From Oceanibium sediminis (lineage in GTDB: Bacteria; Pseudomonadota; Alphaproteobacteria; Rhodobacterales; Rhodobacteraceae): a DNA stretch of 64,000 bases. Shown here one piece after another: positions 28,975-39,417 of the stretch. Below the pieces are notes generated by a model, which made no database searches, was not told the origin of the DNA, and worked only from the letters and a program-made list of their open reading frames with translations. Both the position numbers and the translations under genes were made by a program. The stretch's first letter is position 1. Each line of letters starts with the position of its first letter. The stretch lies in contig NZ_QGNX01000003.1 of the NCBI RefSeq assembly GCF_003265325.1, forward strand, positions 434,001-498,000, written 5' to 3'.

Positions 28975-29550
28975 TCAGTCCCGGTTCGCGCCGGGCACCC
29001 AGAGGACATCGTCCTTGCCGTCGTTGTTGGCGATCCGACCGGCGACGAAGAACCAGTCGCTGAGCCGGTTGAGGTAGCGCAGCGCGCTTTCGTTCACGCT
29101 TTCCGTCGTCGCAAGCTCCACCACCAGCCGCTCGGCACGGCGGCTGACGGTGCGGCACAGGTGCAGGTGGGCGGCCAGCGCGCTGCCTCCGGGCAGGATG
29201 AAGCTGCGCAGCGGTTCGAGGTTTGCGTTCATCTCGTCGATCTCGGCCTCGAGGCGGGTGACCTGCGCGGCGGTCATGCGCAGTGGCGGGTATTCCCGTT
29301 CGTGGTCAAGCTCCATGTCCGGCGTGCACAAGTCCGCGCCCAGGTCGAACAGGTCGTTCTGGATCGCCGACAGCCGCGCGCCGAGCGCGCCTTCCGCGTG
29401 CAGCCGCGCAAGGCCCACGGTGGCGTTCGCCTCGTCCACGGTGCCATAGGCGGTGACACGCGGCGAGTGTTTCGCCACCCGGCTGCCATTGCCGAGCGCG
29501 GTTTCCCCGGCGTCCCCGGTGCGCGTGTAGATCTTGTTCAGAACGACCAT
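28975..29550 (-). CDS. pduO: Cob(I)alamin adenosyltransferase, PduO type
   Basis: 191 residues. It transfers the adenosyl group of ATP to cob(I)alamin, forming coenzyme B12. The ATP-binding N-terminus IYTRTGDAGETALGNGSRV is complete, followed by TVDEANATVGLAR, FILPGGSALAAHLHLCRTV, and SRRAERLVVEL, which carries the conserved Arg and Glu. The start codon overlaps the stop of the HIG1-like gene by one base. No B12-dependent enzyme is encoded in the window. Confidence 0.94.
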   Translation of the reverse strand: MVVLNKIYTRTGDAGETALGNGSRVAKHSPRVTAYGTVDEANATVGLARLHAEGALGARLSAIQNDLFDLGADLCTPDMELDHEREYPPLRMTAAQVTRLEAEIDEMNANLEPLRSFILPGGSALAAHLHLCRTVSRRAERLVVELATTESVNESALRYLNRLSDWFFVAGRIANNDGKDDVLWVPGANRD

Positions 29551-29756
29551 CAGTTTGCCCCCCGGCTGACCCAGACTACGACCACGATCACGATGACCGC
29601 GATGAATTGCATCAGAAGCCGCAGCCGCATGATCTTGTTGGCGTACTTGCGATTGAAATCGCCCCCCTTGGCGAAGCCGCCGATCCCGACAAGCAGCACC
29701 GCAACCACGGCGAGACAGGCGAAGAGGGCGACGTAGAACAGCGGATTGTCGGCCAT
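29550..29756 (-). CDS. Twin-transmembrane HIG1-like protein
   Basis: 68 residues with two membrane helices (about 7-27 and 47-65) joined by a basic loop NRKYANKIMRLRLLMQF, the signature of HIG1-domain proteins. Mitochondrial relatives (Rcf1/Rcf2) stabilise cytochrome oxidase and respiratory supercomplexes, and bacterial versions are common in alphaproteobacteria. A similar role is inference. The frame is open far upstream, but the start at 29756 fits the family length. The stop overlaps the pduO start by one base. Confidence 0.85.
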   Translation of the reverse strand: MADNPLFYVALFACLAVVAVLLVGIGGFAKGGDFNRKYANKIMRLRLLMQFIAVIVIVVVVWVSRGAN

Positions 29757-29827
29757 AGTGGCTCCTATCGGTTTTCGCTTTGCGGGGCAGCTAACTCGGC
29801 CAGCGCCGAAGTCACCCCCCGCAGCCT

Positions 29828-30661
29828 TCAGAATTTGCGCAACACCCGGTCGATCAGCCGGGTGGGCAAGACGCGTTTCATCGCCCCGGCCATGTATGTG
29901 GGGGTGGTGACGTAGTATCGCAATTTCGGGCGCGGGGATTCCAGCGCATGAACCAGCTTGCGCGTGACCGCCGAGGCGGGCAACTCGAAACTGTCCTTGG
30001 GCCCGGTGGCGTTGTAGAGCCGGGGCATCAGCTGGGTTTCGTAAAAACGGCGGTTTCGCGACTTTTCCCAGTCGATCCAGCGCTCGAAATGGGGAATCGC
30101 CTTGGCCCGGATCGAGGAGGTGACGGGCCCCGGCTCGATCAGCACGAAGTGTATGTTCGGGTGGCGGTTTTCCAGCCGGTAGACATCCGTGTACCCCTCC
30201 AGCGCGAACTTGCTGGAGACATAGGCCGCCCGCGCCCGCGCCCCGACAAAGCCGAGGATGGAGGAGTTCATCACGATCCGCCCGGCGCCCCGGTCCTGCA
30301 TCGCCGGGAGCAGGCGGTTGGTCAGGTCGATCTGCCCGAAAAGGTTCGTCTCGAACAGGCTGCGCAGCCCCGCGCGGGGCACGTCCTGCGCCAGCCCGGG
30401 CAGGGCGAAGGCGCCGTTGTTGAACAGCGCATCGGGCGCGCCGCCCAGCCGCGAAAGGGTTTCCTCCACGCCGGCGGCGATGCTGTCCTCCTGCGCCAGG
30501 TCGAGTGGGAAGCTCTCCAGCCCCTCGCCCTGAAGGCGGGCGCAATCGTCCGGTTGGCGGCAGGTGGCAAACACCCGCCAGCCCCGCGCCGCCAGCCCGT
30601 GGGCGGCGTCATGGCCGATGCCCGAGGAGCAGCCGGTGATAAGGATGGTCTTCTGAGTCAT
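29828..30661 (-). CDS. Short-chain dehydrogenase/reductase (SDR)
   Basis: 277 residues. The cofactor motif is TGCSSGIGHDAA, NNGAFALPG follows, the catalytic Ser is in IVMNSSILGFVG, and Tyr and Lys are in YVSSKFALEGYTD. The substrate-binding part (IEPGPVTSSIRAKAIPHFER, then a basic C-terminus MKRVLPTRLIDRVLRKF) resembles retinol/steroid dehydrogenase-like SDRs of the YbbO group; substrate unknown. It is followed 71 bp later by the HIG1-like gene on the same strand. Confidence 0.88.
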   Translation of the reverse strand: MTQKTILITGCSSGIGHDAAHGLAARGWRVFATCRQPDDCARLQGEGLESFPLDLAQEDSIAAGVEETLSRLGGAPDALFNNGAFALPGLAQDVPRAGLRSLFETNLFGQIDLTNRLLPAMQDRGAGRIVMNSSILGFVGARARAAYVSSKFALEGYTDVYRLENRHPNIHFVLIEPGPVTSSIRAKAIPHFERWIDWEKSRNRRFYETQLMPRLYNATGPKDSFELPASAVTRKLVHALESPRPKLRYYVTTPTYMAGAMKRVLPTRLIDRVLRKF

Positions 30662-30854
30662 GCCCGGTCTTTCCGTGCGGCTGGGGTTGTCCGCCCGTCA
30701 TACCAGCCCACGCCGGGGCTGACACGCGACACGTTGACGTGAGCGGGGGGAGTGCCTGAGATCGCCCCGCCAATGAATGTCGGTTTTCTTCAAGACATAT
30801 CATCCCGATGCGGCGTAGGGCTGTCTTGCAAGAACCATAACCGAGGGAATTCGA

Positions 30855-31244
30855 ATGATCTTTCGTTATACAATTTTCTACGTGGAGGACGTTGCGGCGT
30901 CCCTGGACTTTTTCGAGCGGGCCTTCGGCTTCGAGCGGACCTTCCTGCACGAAAGCGGCGATTACGGTGAGCTGGCGACCGGGACCACCAAGCTGGCCTT
31001 TTCCTCGACCGCGCTGATGCGCCAGTTGGGCAAGACCCCGGCTGCGCCTGAGCCTGCTGCGCCGACGTTCGAGATCGCGTTCGAAACGGATGACGTGTCG
31101 GGGGCCTTGCGACGGGCGCTCGATGCCGGTGCGACGCTGATCCAGGATGTGCGCGATGAACCCTGGGGGCAGACGACATCCTACGTGGCGGATCCGAATG
31201 GCTATTTGATCGAGATCTGCTCGGCCGTGCAGATGCCCGGGTGA
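30855..31244 (+). CDS. VOC family protein (glyoxalase/dioxygenase fold)
   Basis: 129 residues: one pair of beta-alpha-beta-beta-beta modules. It begins MIFRYTIFYVEDVAASLDFF and ends TSYVADPNGYLIEICSAVQ, the classic VOC opening and closing with metal-ligand positions (Glu in LIEIC). An RBS-like GAGGG lies upstream. Substrate unknown. The DUF1801 gene begins 4 bases after the stop, so the two form an operon. Confidence 0.87.
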   Translation: MIFRYTIFYVEDVAASLDFFERAFGFERTFLHESGDYGELATGTTKLAFSSTALMRQLGKTPAAPEPAAPTFEIAFETDDVSGALRRALDAGATLIQDVRDEPWGQTTSYVADPNGYLIEICSAVQMPG

Positions 31245-31248
31245 CGCG

Positions 31249-31572
31249 ATGATGGATGAGATTGTCGCGCGGTTGAAAGCCCTGGCCCTTTCGGTCGCGC
31301 CGGAGGCGGTGTTCGTCGGAAAATACGGCGGCACCATGGTCGAAAGCATCCCCGGAGAGCCCAGGTCGCAGTTCTGCGGAGTCTTCGCCCACAAGGACCA
31401 CGTCTCGCTGGAGTTCACGAACGGCGCGCGGCTGGACGACCCGGGGGAAATCCTGGAAGGCCGTGGAAAGCATCGACGTCACATAAAGCTTGCCAGCCTG
31501 TTCGACATCGAAGACAAGCGGTGCGAGGATTTCCTACGCCGGGCCCTCAGGCTTCAGGCCGATCCCCGCTGA
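31249..31572 (+). CDS. DUF1801 domain-containing protein
   Basis: 107 residues, YdhG/DUF1801-like: it begins MMDEIVARLKALALSVAPEA, then VGKYGGTMVE, FAHKDHVSLEFTNGARLDD and HRRHIKLASLFDIEDKRCED, a typical pattern for this small alpha-beta family of unknown function. It is coupled with the VOC gene upstream. The last 39 bases overlap the 3' end of the convergent AraC-type gene. Confidence 0.85.
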   Translation: MMDEIVARLKALALSVAPEAVFVGKYGGTMVESIPGEPRSQFCGVFAHKDHVSLEFTNGARLDDPGEILEGRGKHRRHIKLASLFDIEDKRCEDFLRRALRLQADPR

Positions 31573-32238
31573 CCAATTGCCCAAACCCGGTTGCGCCAGG
31601 TCGTTCATGGTGCCCGGGTTTCGGCGAAGCTGCTGGGGCGTTTGTCCGAACCAGCGCACGAACTCCCGCGTCATGTGGGCCTGGTCACTGTAGCCGTATT
31701 CCAGCGCGATATCCGACAGCGGCACGCGAACCGGCAGCGCCTGCACCGCCCGCCGTGCCCGCCCCAGCTGACGCCAGAAGACCGGGGTCGGCAGGGACAG
31801 GGTCCTGAAATGGCGTTGCAGGGTGCGTTCCGACACGCCCTGCTGCCGGGCCAGGCGCGCGACGCTGCCGCCCGGACGGCCGAGGGCGTCGATGATCTCG
31901 GTCACCTCCGGGTCGTGCCGTGCCGCGCCCTCGATCTCCGCCTCCAAGATCGACAGCTCCCGGCTTTCGATCCTGAGATCAGGCAGGCGGACAGTGGAGC
32001 CGGGCCGCAAGCGATAGCCGGTCAGGGTGGTGCCCGCCGCGAGCCTCACCTGCCGTGGTGCGGCGTCCCAGTCGGTGAGGCCAACCACCTCACGCCCGGT
32101 CCGGGGGCAGGAGGACACGAGGATATCGACACACCCATCGGGCAGGACGAGGGATACCTCGTCCGCCTCGGCGGTGTAAGTCCAGCGGCGCACGCGCGGG
32201 GAGGTGTCGTTGGCAGGGTGGCCCATGGGCATCAGCAT
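31534..32238 (-). CDS. AraC family transcriptional regulator
   Basis: About 234 residues from the ATG at 32238. The N-terminal part (VSLVLPDGCVDILVSSCPRT) resembles the DUF6597-type sensor domain often fused to AraC DNA-binding domains. The C-terminal domain has two helix-turn-helix units: SVARLARQQGVSERTLQRHF and LSDIALEYGYSDQAHMTREF, followed by FGQTPQQLRR. The start is uncertain because the frame is open to 32466 and none of the ATGs has a strong RBS. The 3' end overlaps the convergent DUF1801 gene. Its target may be the neighbouring VOC-DUF1801 operon. Confidence 0.8.
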   Translation of the reverse strand: MLMPMGHPANDTSPRVRRWTYTAEADEVSLVLPDGCVDILVSSCPRTGREVVGLTDWDAAPRQVRLAAGTTLTGYRLRPGSTVRLPDLRIESRELSILEAEIEGAARHDPEVTEIIDALGRPGGSVARLARQQGVSERTLQRHFRTLSLPTPVFWRQLGRARRAVQALPVRVPLSDIALEYGYSDQAHMTREFVRWFGQTPQQLRRNPGTMNDLAQPGLGNWSAGIGLKPEGPA

Positions 32239-32426
32239 GACCCAAAGAGGGTTGTTGATCCAGCGGGCAGGCGGGGCTGTGTCACGGAAAGCGGGCGTGG
32301 GGGCGCGGCGGGTGCCAGGCGACATGGCCACGGCAGCGCGCCGGGGCGTGCGAATGACAGGCGGGCACATGCCCCACGATACCGGATACCGCCTTCGGAA
32401 AAGCCGGATGCCACTAGTCCCCGGCG

Positions 32427-33308
32427 TCAGCCGGTTTCCATTGGCAGATCCGGGTCCGCTGCCCATTCACTCATGGAGTTGTCGTAGACCGAGACGTTCC
32501 GGTGCCCGAGGTGATGCAGGCAGAAGGCGTCAAGCGTCGCGGCTATCCCGCCGCCGCAGTAAGTGATGATCCGTTTGCCGTGGGTGATTCCCGCGCTTTC
32601 GAATACCTTCGCAAGCTGCCCTGGCGACAGCATCTCGAATGTCTGGGGGTTCAGCAGGGAGGCCGCAGGGATGTTGACGCTTCCGGGGATGTGACCCGGC
32701 CGACCATAGCTCGCATCCTCGCCCCTGTGCAGGCTCGAGTTCAGCGCATTTATCAGGCATGTGTCCGGCGTGCCGATCGCCGCAAGCACTTCGTTCTTTC
32801 CTGCGAAGACTTCGGGTCTCGGGATGGGCGAGAAGCTGCCCCGGGGATACCCGCCTCGCGCCGTTGATATGGGGCGCCCTTCGGCCACCCAATGATTGTA
32901 GCCGCCGTCGAGGACCGCGGCATCGTCGAACCCGAGCCAGCGGAGCATCCACCAGAACCGCGTCGCGCGTTGCATGCTGTCGCGGGCGTAAAGCACCACG
33001 CGGGTGCCTTCGGCGACGCCATGGCGGGCAAATGCCTCGGCGGCGGCGCTGGCCGGGGGAAGGGTCATCAGAAAGGGGCTGTGCGGGTCTGAAAACGCGC
33101 CCTGCAGGTCCAGGTGGACTGCGCCGGGGATATGGCCCGCGTCATAGTCGGCACGACCGCTGATATACCTGTAGGGGTGATCTTCGCTTTCTCCGTATCG
33201 CAGGTAGGAGGTGCAATCGAAGATGCGCAGGTCCGGGTCGGACAGATGCGCTTGGAGCCAGTTCGCCGAAACGAGGGCGTTCGTGTCTTGGAAACCTGCT
33301 TGGGCCAT
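32427..33308 (-). CDS. Sulfurtransferase (3-mercaptopyruvate type, two rhodanese domains)
   Basis: 293 residues: tandem rhodanese domains. The first, inactive, has LYARDSMQRATRFWWMLRWL with Asp where Cys would be; the second has the active-site loop ITYCGGGIAATLDAF with catalytic Cys near residue 248. The CGGG-type loop differs from the CGSGVTAC of E. coli SseA, so the donor (mercaptopyruvate or thiosulfate) is open. The CH2A-like VSANWLQAHLSDPDLRIFD is at the N-terminus. Upstream of the AraC gene on the same strand. Confidence 0.9.
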   Translation of the reverse strand: MAQAGFQDTNALVSANWLQAHLSDPDLRIFDCTSYLRYGESEDHPYRYISGRADYDAGHIPGAVHLDLQGAFSDPHSPFLMTLPPASAAAEAFARHGVAEGTRVVLYARDSMQRATRFWWMLRWLGFDDAAVLDGGYNHWVAEGRPISTARGGYPRGSFSPIPRPEVFAGKNEVLAAIGTPDTCLINALNSSLHRGEDASYGRPGHIPGSVNIPAASLLNPQTFEMLSPGQLAKVFESAGITHGKRIITYCGGGIAATLDAFCLHHLGHRNVSVYDNSMSEWAADPDLPMETG

Positions 33309-33528
33309 GGTGCCACTCTCCTGCCGGGGGAGGGAATGAAAGCGATCCTGTTTCCATCATAGACGATGAATCGAGTTTTGGGTGCGGCTGTTCGCGGCAC
33401 GGGACTTCACGACGGCGGCTTCACGCCGCGCGCAGCTGCGTTGTACCCCCGCAAATCCCCGCTGAATAAGGCCCCGCCCCGCGTTTCCGCGCTGGACCGT
33501 TCAAACCGGGCGGTGTACCACAACATCT

Positions 33529-35793
<2,265 letters not shown>

Positions 35794-35803
35794 CGTCTTG
35801 AAG

Positions 35804-35839
35804 CCGGGGGGCGTGCCTAGCGCGCGCCACCCCGGTTTT
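35804..35839 (+). terminator. Intrinsic terminator after parC
   Basis: CCGGGGGGCG on one side and CGCCACCCCGG on the other form a long imperfect stem, followed by TTTT at 35836-35839. It separates parC from the convergent MoxR operon. Confidence 0.85.
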
Positions 35840-35843
35840 CGCC

Positions 35844-36572
35844 CTAGCGGAAAACATCCTCCAGGTCGGCGCCACCCGCGGGCTGCAGCCTCAGGTAGGC
35901 GGCCATGCTCATGGCGAGGGTCAGCGTGGACACCATCGCCGCGATCAGGTCCGGTGCCAGCCAGCCGAGCCAGAGCGCGGTGATCGGCGCGTCCGCCGCC
36001 AGCGGCGGCGGGCCGACGGCGGTGGCCACGATCACCAGCGGGATCACCGTCAGCGCCCAGGCCAACGACAGCACGCCGAGCGCCGGCCGGCATTGGCTGA
36101 GCGTGGCGCGCAGCGCGAACCAGCCGCGCCCCTCGATCACGATCATCGGCACCAGCGTGGTGGTCAGCGCCAGCACGACGATGCCGGGCAGGATCAGCAG
36201 GAACATCCCGAAATAGGCGAGGAACCCGGTCGCCAGCGACAGTACGATCAGCGGCGCCAGCATCTGGCGCAGCGCGGCCGCGGGATCGGATGTTTCCCCC
36301 CCGCTGGCGCGCCAGATGCGCAGGCACCCCGCCGCGAACAGGATCGTGAACAGCGCCTCTTCGCCCAGGATCGCCGGGTCCGTGATCAGCGCAAAGACAG
36401 AGGCATCGACATCGCCCCGCGTCAGGCGGCGCAACGATTCCGGGGCGAGCAGGCTTTGCAGCGTCGTCGCCGCCACGCCCAGCGCCAGGAAGTCGAGGTA
36501 GAGCGCCGCCCCGAAGCGGCGCAGCAGGCCCGCTGTGTCCTGCGCCAGCGTGGCAGCGGTGAGGCGCGTCAT
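35844..36572 (-). CDS. Membrane protein at the end of the MoxR operon (paralogue A)
   Basis: 242 residues with about five membrane helices; they include LIVLSLATGFLAYFGMFLLI and VLSLAWALTVIPLVIVATAV. The C-terminus YLRLQPAGGADLEDVFR resembles that of the next gene upstream (YTRLREIREGPSAEKLQEVF), and both have an Arg-rich region after an FLLILPGI-type helix. They are probably diverged paralogues related to YciC/GlpQ-like membrane domains; the function is unknown. It overlaps its upstream neighbour by 4 bases. Last gene of the eight-gene unit. Confidence 0.75.
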   Translation of the reverse strand: MTRLTAATLAQDTAGLLRRFGAALYLDFLALGVAATTLQSLLAPESLRRLTRGDVDASVFALITDPAILGEEALFTILFAAGCLRIWRASGGETSDPAAALRQMLAPLIVLSLATGFLAYFGMFLLILPGIVVLALTTTLVPMIVIEGRGWFALRATLSQCRPALGVLSLAWALTVIPLVIVATAVGPPPLAADAPITALWLGWLAPDLIAAMVSTLTLAMSMAAYLRLQPAGGADLEDVFR

Positions 36573-37489
36573 TCGAACACCTCTTGCAGCTTTTCCGCGC
36601 TCGGGCCTTCGCGGATTTCGCGCAGCCGGGTGTAGAGCAGTGCGAGGAAGATCCCGAGCAGGCTCATGCTCAGGGTCCAGCCGAGAAGCCCCGCCAGCCG
36701 GACCAGAAGCAGCGCCAGTTCCCGGACTTGCCGGATTCCGCTGTCCATGTCGAACAGGATGCCGAAGGTCACGATCTGGGCCAGGCTGAAAAGCCCGTTC
36801 AGCAGCATCGTCAACAGCCCGGCCAGCATCAGCCCCCCCGCCATCGGCCAGCGGTAGCCGCGGCTCAGCTCAGCCGCGCGGGACAGGGGCCGCAGGCCGG
36901 GGCGTTCCGCGATCAGGACGGGAACGAGGGCCGCGTATCTTGCGAACAGGTAGAGCGCCGCCGGAAAGATCAGCAACATGATTCCGAAGCCCACCGCCGA
37001 CCCGATCCGCGCGCCCACCTGTTCGGCCAGCCAGACCAGGCCGAACCCGACCGCGCCGAGCAGCAAGGCAAGGGCGCCGCTGAACAGGATCAGCAGCGGC
37101 AGCGTCAGGAAAGCGCGCCCGATCGCGGCAAGCGGGCGGGCCGGGCGCCCGGCGTGTTCGTTCAGCGCGATCCCCACGACCGCCCCGTGGACCGCCAGGC
37201 CCGAAAGCCCGGACACAATGCTCGCCACCAGCCAGCCGAGGCCGGCGCCGGCGGTGCTGCCCAGGATCGGGGCCAACACCTTGCCGCTGCCGCCGTAGCC
37301 CGCCCCCGATCCGCTCATGTTCAGGAACACCGCATCGGCGGCCAAGCTGAGCAGCAGAACCGGCAGCAACAGCACTACCGTCACCGTGAAGAACACGCCG
37401 AAGCGGCGGAACAGCATCCGGACGCTTTCCGAGATCAGGGCCGCCGGTCGCAGGGGGACGCGTGGCGGCGTCCGGGTCTTGCTCGCCAT
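36569..37489 (-). CDS. Membrane protein in the MoxR operon (paralogue B)
   Basis: 306 residues with six or more membrane helices and an N-terminal amphipathic segment (PAALISESVRMLFRRFGVFF). The middle part, LYLFARYAALVPVLIAERP, then GLRPLSRAAELSRGYRW, is the pattern of the glycerophosphoryl-diester-phosphodiesterase membrane-domain/YciC-like families, which lack catalytic residues. It overlaps paralogue A by 4 bases and lies 18 bp after the RDD gene, so it is probably co-transcribed. Function unknown. Confidence 0.78.
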   Translation of the reverse strand: MASKTRTPPRVPLRPAALISESVRMLFRRFGVFFTVTVVLLLPVLLLSLAADAVFLNMSGSGAGYGGSGKVLAPILGSTAGAGLGWLVASIVSGLSGLAVHGAVVGIALNEHAGRPARPLAAIGRAFLTLPLLILFSGALALLLGAVGFGLVWLAEQVGARIGSAVGFGIMLLIFPAALYLFARYAALVPVLIAERPGLRPLSRAAELSRGYRWPMAGGLMLAGLLTMLLNGLFSLAQIVTFGILFDMDSGIRQVRELALLLVRLAGLLGWTLSMSLLGIFLALLYTRLREIREGPSAEKLQEVFE

Positions 37490-37507
37490 GGTCGCTCCTT
37501 CCGGGGC

Positions 37508-38404
37508 TCAGTCGGTGGGCGAATCGCGGTGGAACTTGTCCTCCCGCGCGTCGCCGAAGAGTTTGCGGTTTTCCAGGTAGCCGCGCTGCGTGCGGTAGAA
37601 GGCTAGGAGGAAGCTCTCCGCCTCGTCCTCGGTCAGGCGGCGGTGGTAGCCGATGCGCTTTGCGATGGTAGCCGCCACCTTCTGCAGGTTGCGCTCGTGG
37701 ATCTTGCGCGCGGTCTTGGTCAGGGCCCCGGCGTCCACCTGCAACAGGGCTTCCAGGGTCTGCAACTCGTAACGCCCGTAGTGATCCAGGTGGTGGGGCA
37801 GGAACGTGTGGTTGCGGTCCGCCGCCGGATCGTCGGCGAGGTCGGGCAGCAGCACCGGGGTCGGCAGGTTGACCACGTAGGTCCCGGCCGTCATGTCGCC
37901 GAGCCGCTGGCGCTTGCGGTTCATTAGCGGCACCGCCAGCAAGATGGTGATCCACACCAGCAGCATCGCCGTCGTCCACCCGTCCAGGTCGGAGCCCGCC
38001 AGCAGCAGGGTGCCGGGGATGAAGATCTCCATTTCTTTCATCAGGTTGCGCACGGTAACTGCATGGGCGGACAACGTGCGCCCGTCGGCCGAGATCACCC
38101 TCAGCCCCGACAGGCGCTTGCCGGGCGTCTGGCCGTTCATCAGGATCTCGGACAGGGTGTAATAGGGCGCGCGGATGGCGAAGAACAGCAGCGCGCCGAC
38201 GATCAGCAGCCCGTTCAGCGGCAGCAGGTCGGAAAAGAACAGCGCCGCCATGATCGCTATCAGCGCCGCGACGGTGATCAGGATGTCGGTCATCTGCGCC
38301 ACCATCCGCGCGCCGAGCCCGGCGATGGTGAAGCGGATAGGCACGCCCTCGGGGGGGATGAAGTCGGTTAGCAGGCGGCGCGTATCGGCGGGGCGGGGGC
38401 TCAT
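37508..38404 (-). CDS. RDD family membrane protein
   Basis: 298 residues. The RDD domain has the Arg-Asp-Asp pattern across GLGARMVAQMTDILITVAAL and later GQTPGKRLSGLRVIS. Three membrane helices are followed by a long soluble C-terminal half (from about 190) rich in His, Arg and Leu (HHLDHYGRYELQTLEALLQV). RDD proteins next to MoxR-DUF58-SpoIIM are widespread and their function is unknown. The start overlaps the SpoIIM-like stop by 4 bases (ATGA). Confidence 0.88.
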   Translation of the reverse strand: MSPRPADTRRLLTDFIPPEGVPIRFTIAGLGARMVAQMTDILITVAALIAIMAALFFSDLLPLNGLLIVGALLFFAIRAPYYTLSEILMNGQTPGKRLSGLRVISADGRTLSAHAVTVRNLMKEMEIFIPGTLLLAGSDLDGWTTAMLLVWITILLAVPLMNRKRQRLGDMTAGTYVVNLPTPVLLPDLADDPAADRNHTFLPHHLDHYGRYELQTLEALLQVDAGALTKTARKIHERNLQKVAATIAKRIGYHRRLTEDEAESFLLAFYRTQRGYLENRKLFGDAREDKFHRDSPTD

Positions 38405-39417
38405 CGCGCGCGCCCCTCTTTGCGGCCGGCGAAGGCCAGCCAGGTCAGCCACGCCAGCCCGATGGCGATCCCCACGCTCGCGCGTATGGCGGGGTCCTGG
38501 ATCCATTGCCGCCCAAAGGCTTCCAGCCCCGCGGCCGCCGTCAGCATGACCCCGGCGAGGATCGCCAGCTTCACCGCGTCGCGCGCGTTGTAGCGCAGGG
38601 CATCGCGCCGCCGCATGTCGCCCGGGAACAGGATCGCCTGCCCAAGGTGCAGCCCACCTGCGCAGGCGATGACGACGGCCGAAAGCTCCGTGATGCCATG
38701 GATCGAAAGCCACGCCAGGATGTCCGTCAGCAGCCCTCGGTCCGCGTGAAGCGCCACGAACGCCCCGAGGATCATGCCGTTGTAGAAGGTCAGCACCGCC
38801 GAGGGCACGCAGATCAGCACCCCGAGCGAAAAGATGAAGATCGCGATCCGCGTATTGTGGGAAAACAGCACCGAGGCGAAGGCCGCGAGATCCCCCGAGC
38901 CGGCGTCGCCGCCCGAGTAGATCGCCGACATCAACTGCTCGCGCGTGGCGTTCAGCCCGCGATCCCCCGCCAGCCCGCCGGGCACGATGGTGTTGTACCA
39001 GGTCGGATCGTCCTGGAACAGAAGGTAGCCCACCGCCGCCCCGAGGGCGAGGATCAGGTAGGCGATCAGGATCAGCGGCAGCAGCCGCCGCGCCGCCCCC
39101 GGCATCCCGGTCAGGAACAGCCGGGACATCAGCCCGCCAAGCTGTTGCTGGGGGGCGTAGACGGCCAGGTAGGCCCGCGCGCAAAGCGCCTCGAGGTATT
39201 GCAGCAGCGCGTTATCGAGCGAGATTTCCCGCGCCGTGGAAAGCGAGGCCATGGCCTGCCGGTAAAGCGTGGCCAGCGACTGCGCCTCCTGGAAGGTCAG
39301 GGACTGGAGGCCGCGCTTCTCGGCCTTGGTGACGATGTGTTCCAGCGCGCGCCAGTCCGCCTCGCGTTCGGCGCGAAAGCGGACGGAGCGGATAAGGGCG
39401 GCGGCGACGTTGCTCAT
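38401..39417 (-). CDS. Stage II sporulation protein M-like (DUF95) membrane protein
   Basis: 338 residues. The soluble N-terminal 105 residues (ALIRSVRFRAEREADWRALE) are followed by four to six membrane helices. Typical DUF95 segments are FSHNTRIAIFIFSLGVLICV, FYNGMILGAFVALHADRGL and HGITELSAVVIACAGGLHLG. The family is named for SpoIIM of spore formers, but in non-sporulating proteobacteria it accompanies MoxR operons. It overlaps both neighbours by 4 bases. Confidence 0.92.
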   Translation of the reverse strand: MSNVAAALIRSVRFRAEREADWRALEHIVTKAEKRGLQSLTFQEAQSLATLYRQAMASLSTAREISLDNALLQYLEALCARAYLAVYAPQQQLGGLMSRLFLTGMPGAARRLLPLILIAYLILALGAAVGYLLFQDDPTWYNTIVPGGLAGDRGLNATREQLMSAIYSGGDAGSGDLAAFASVLFSHNTRIAIFIFSLGVLICVPSAVLTFYNGMILGAFVALHADRGLLTDILAWLSIHGITELSAVVIACAGGLHLGQAILFPGDMRRRDALRYNARDAVKLAILAGVMLTAAAGLEAFGRQWIQDPAIRASVGIAIGLAWLTWLAFAGRKEGRAR

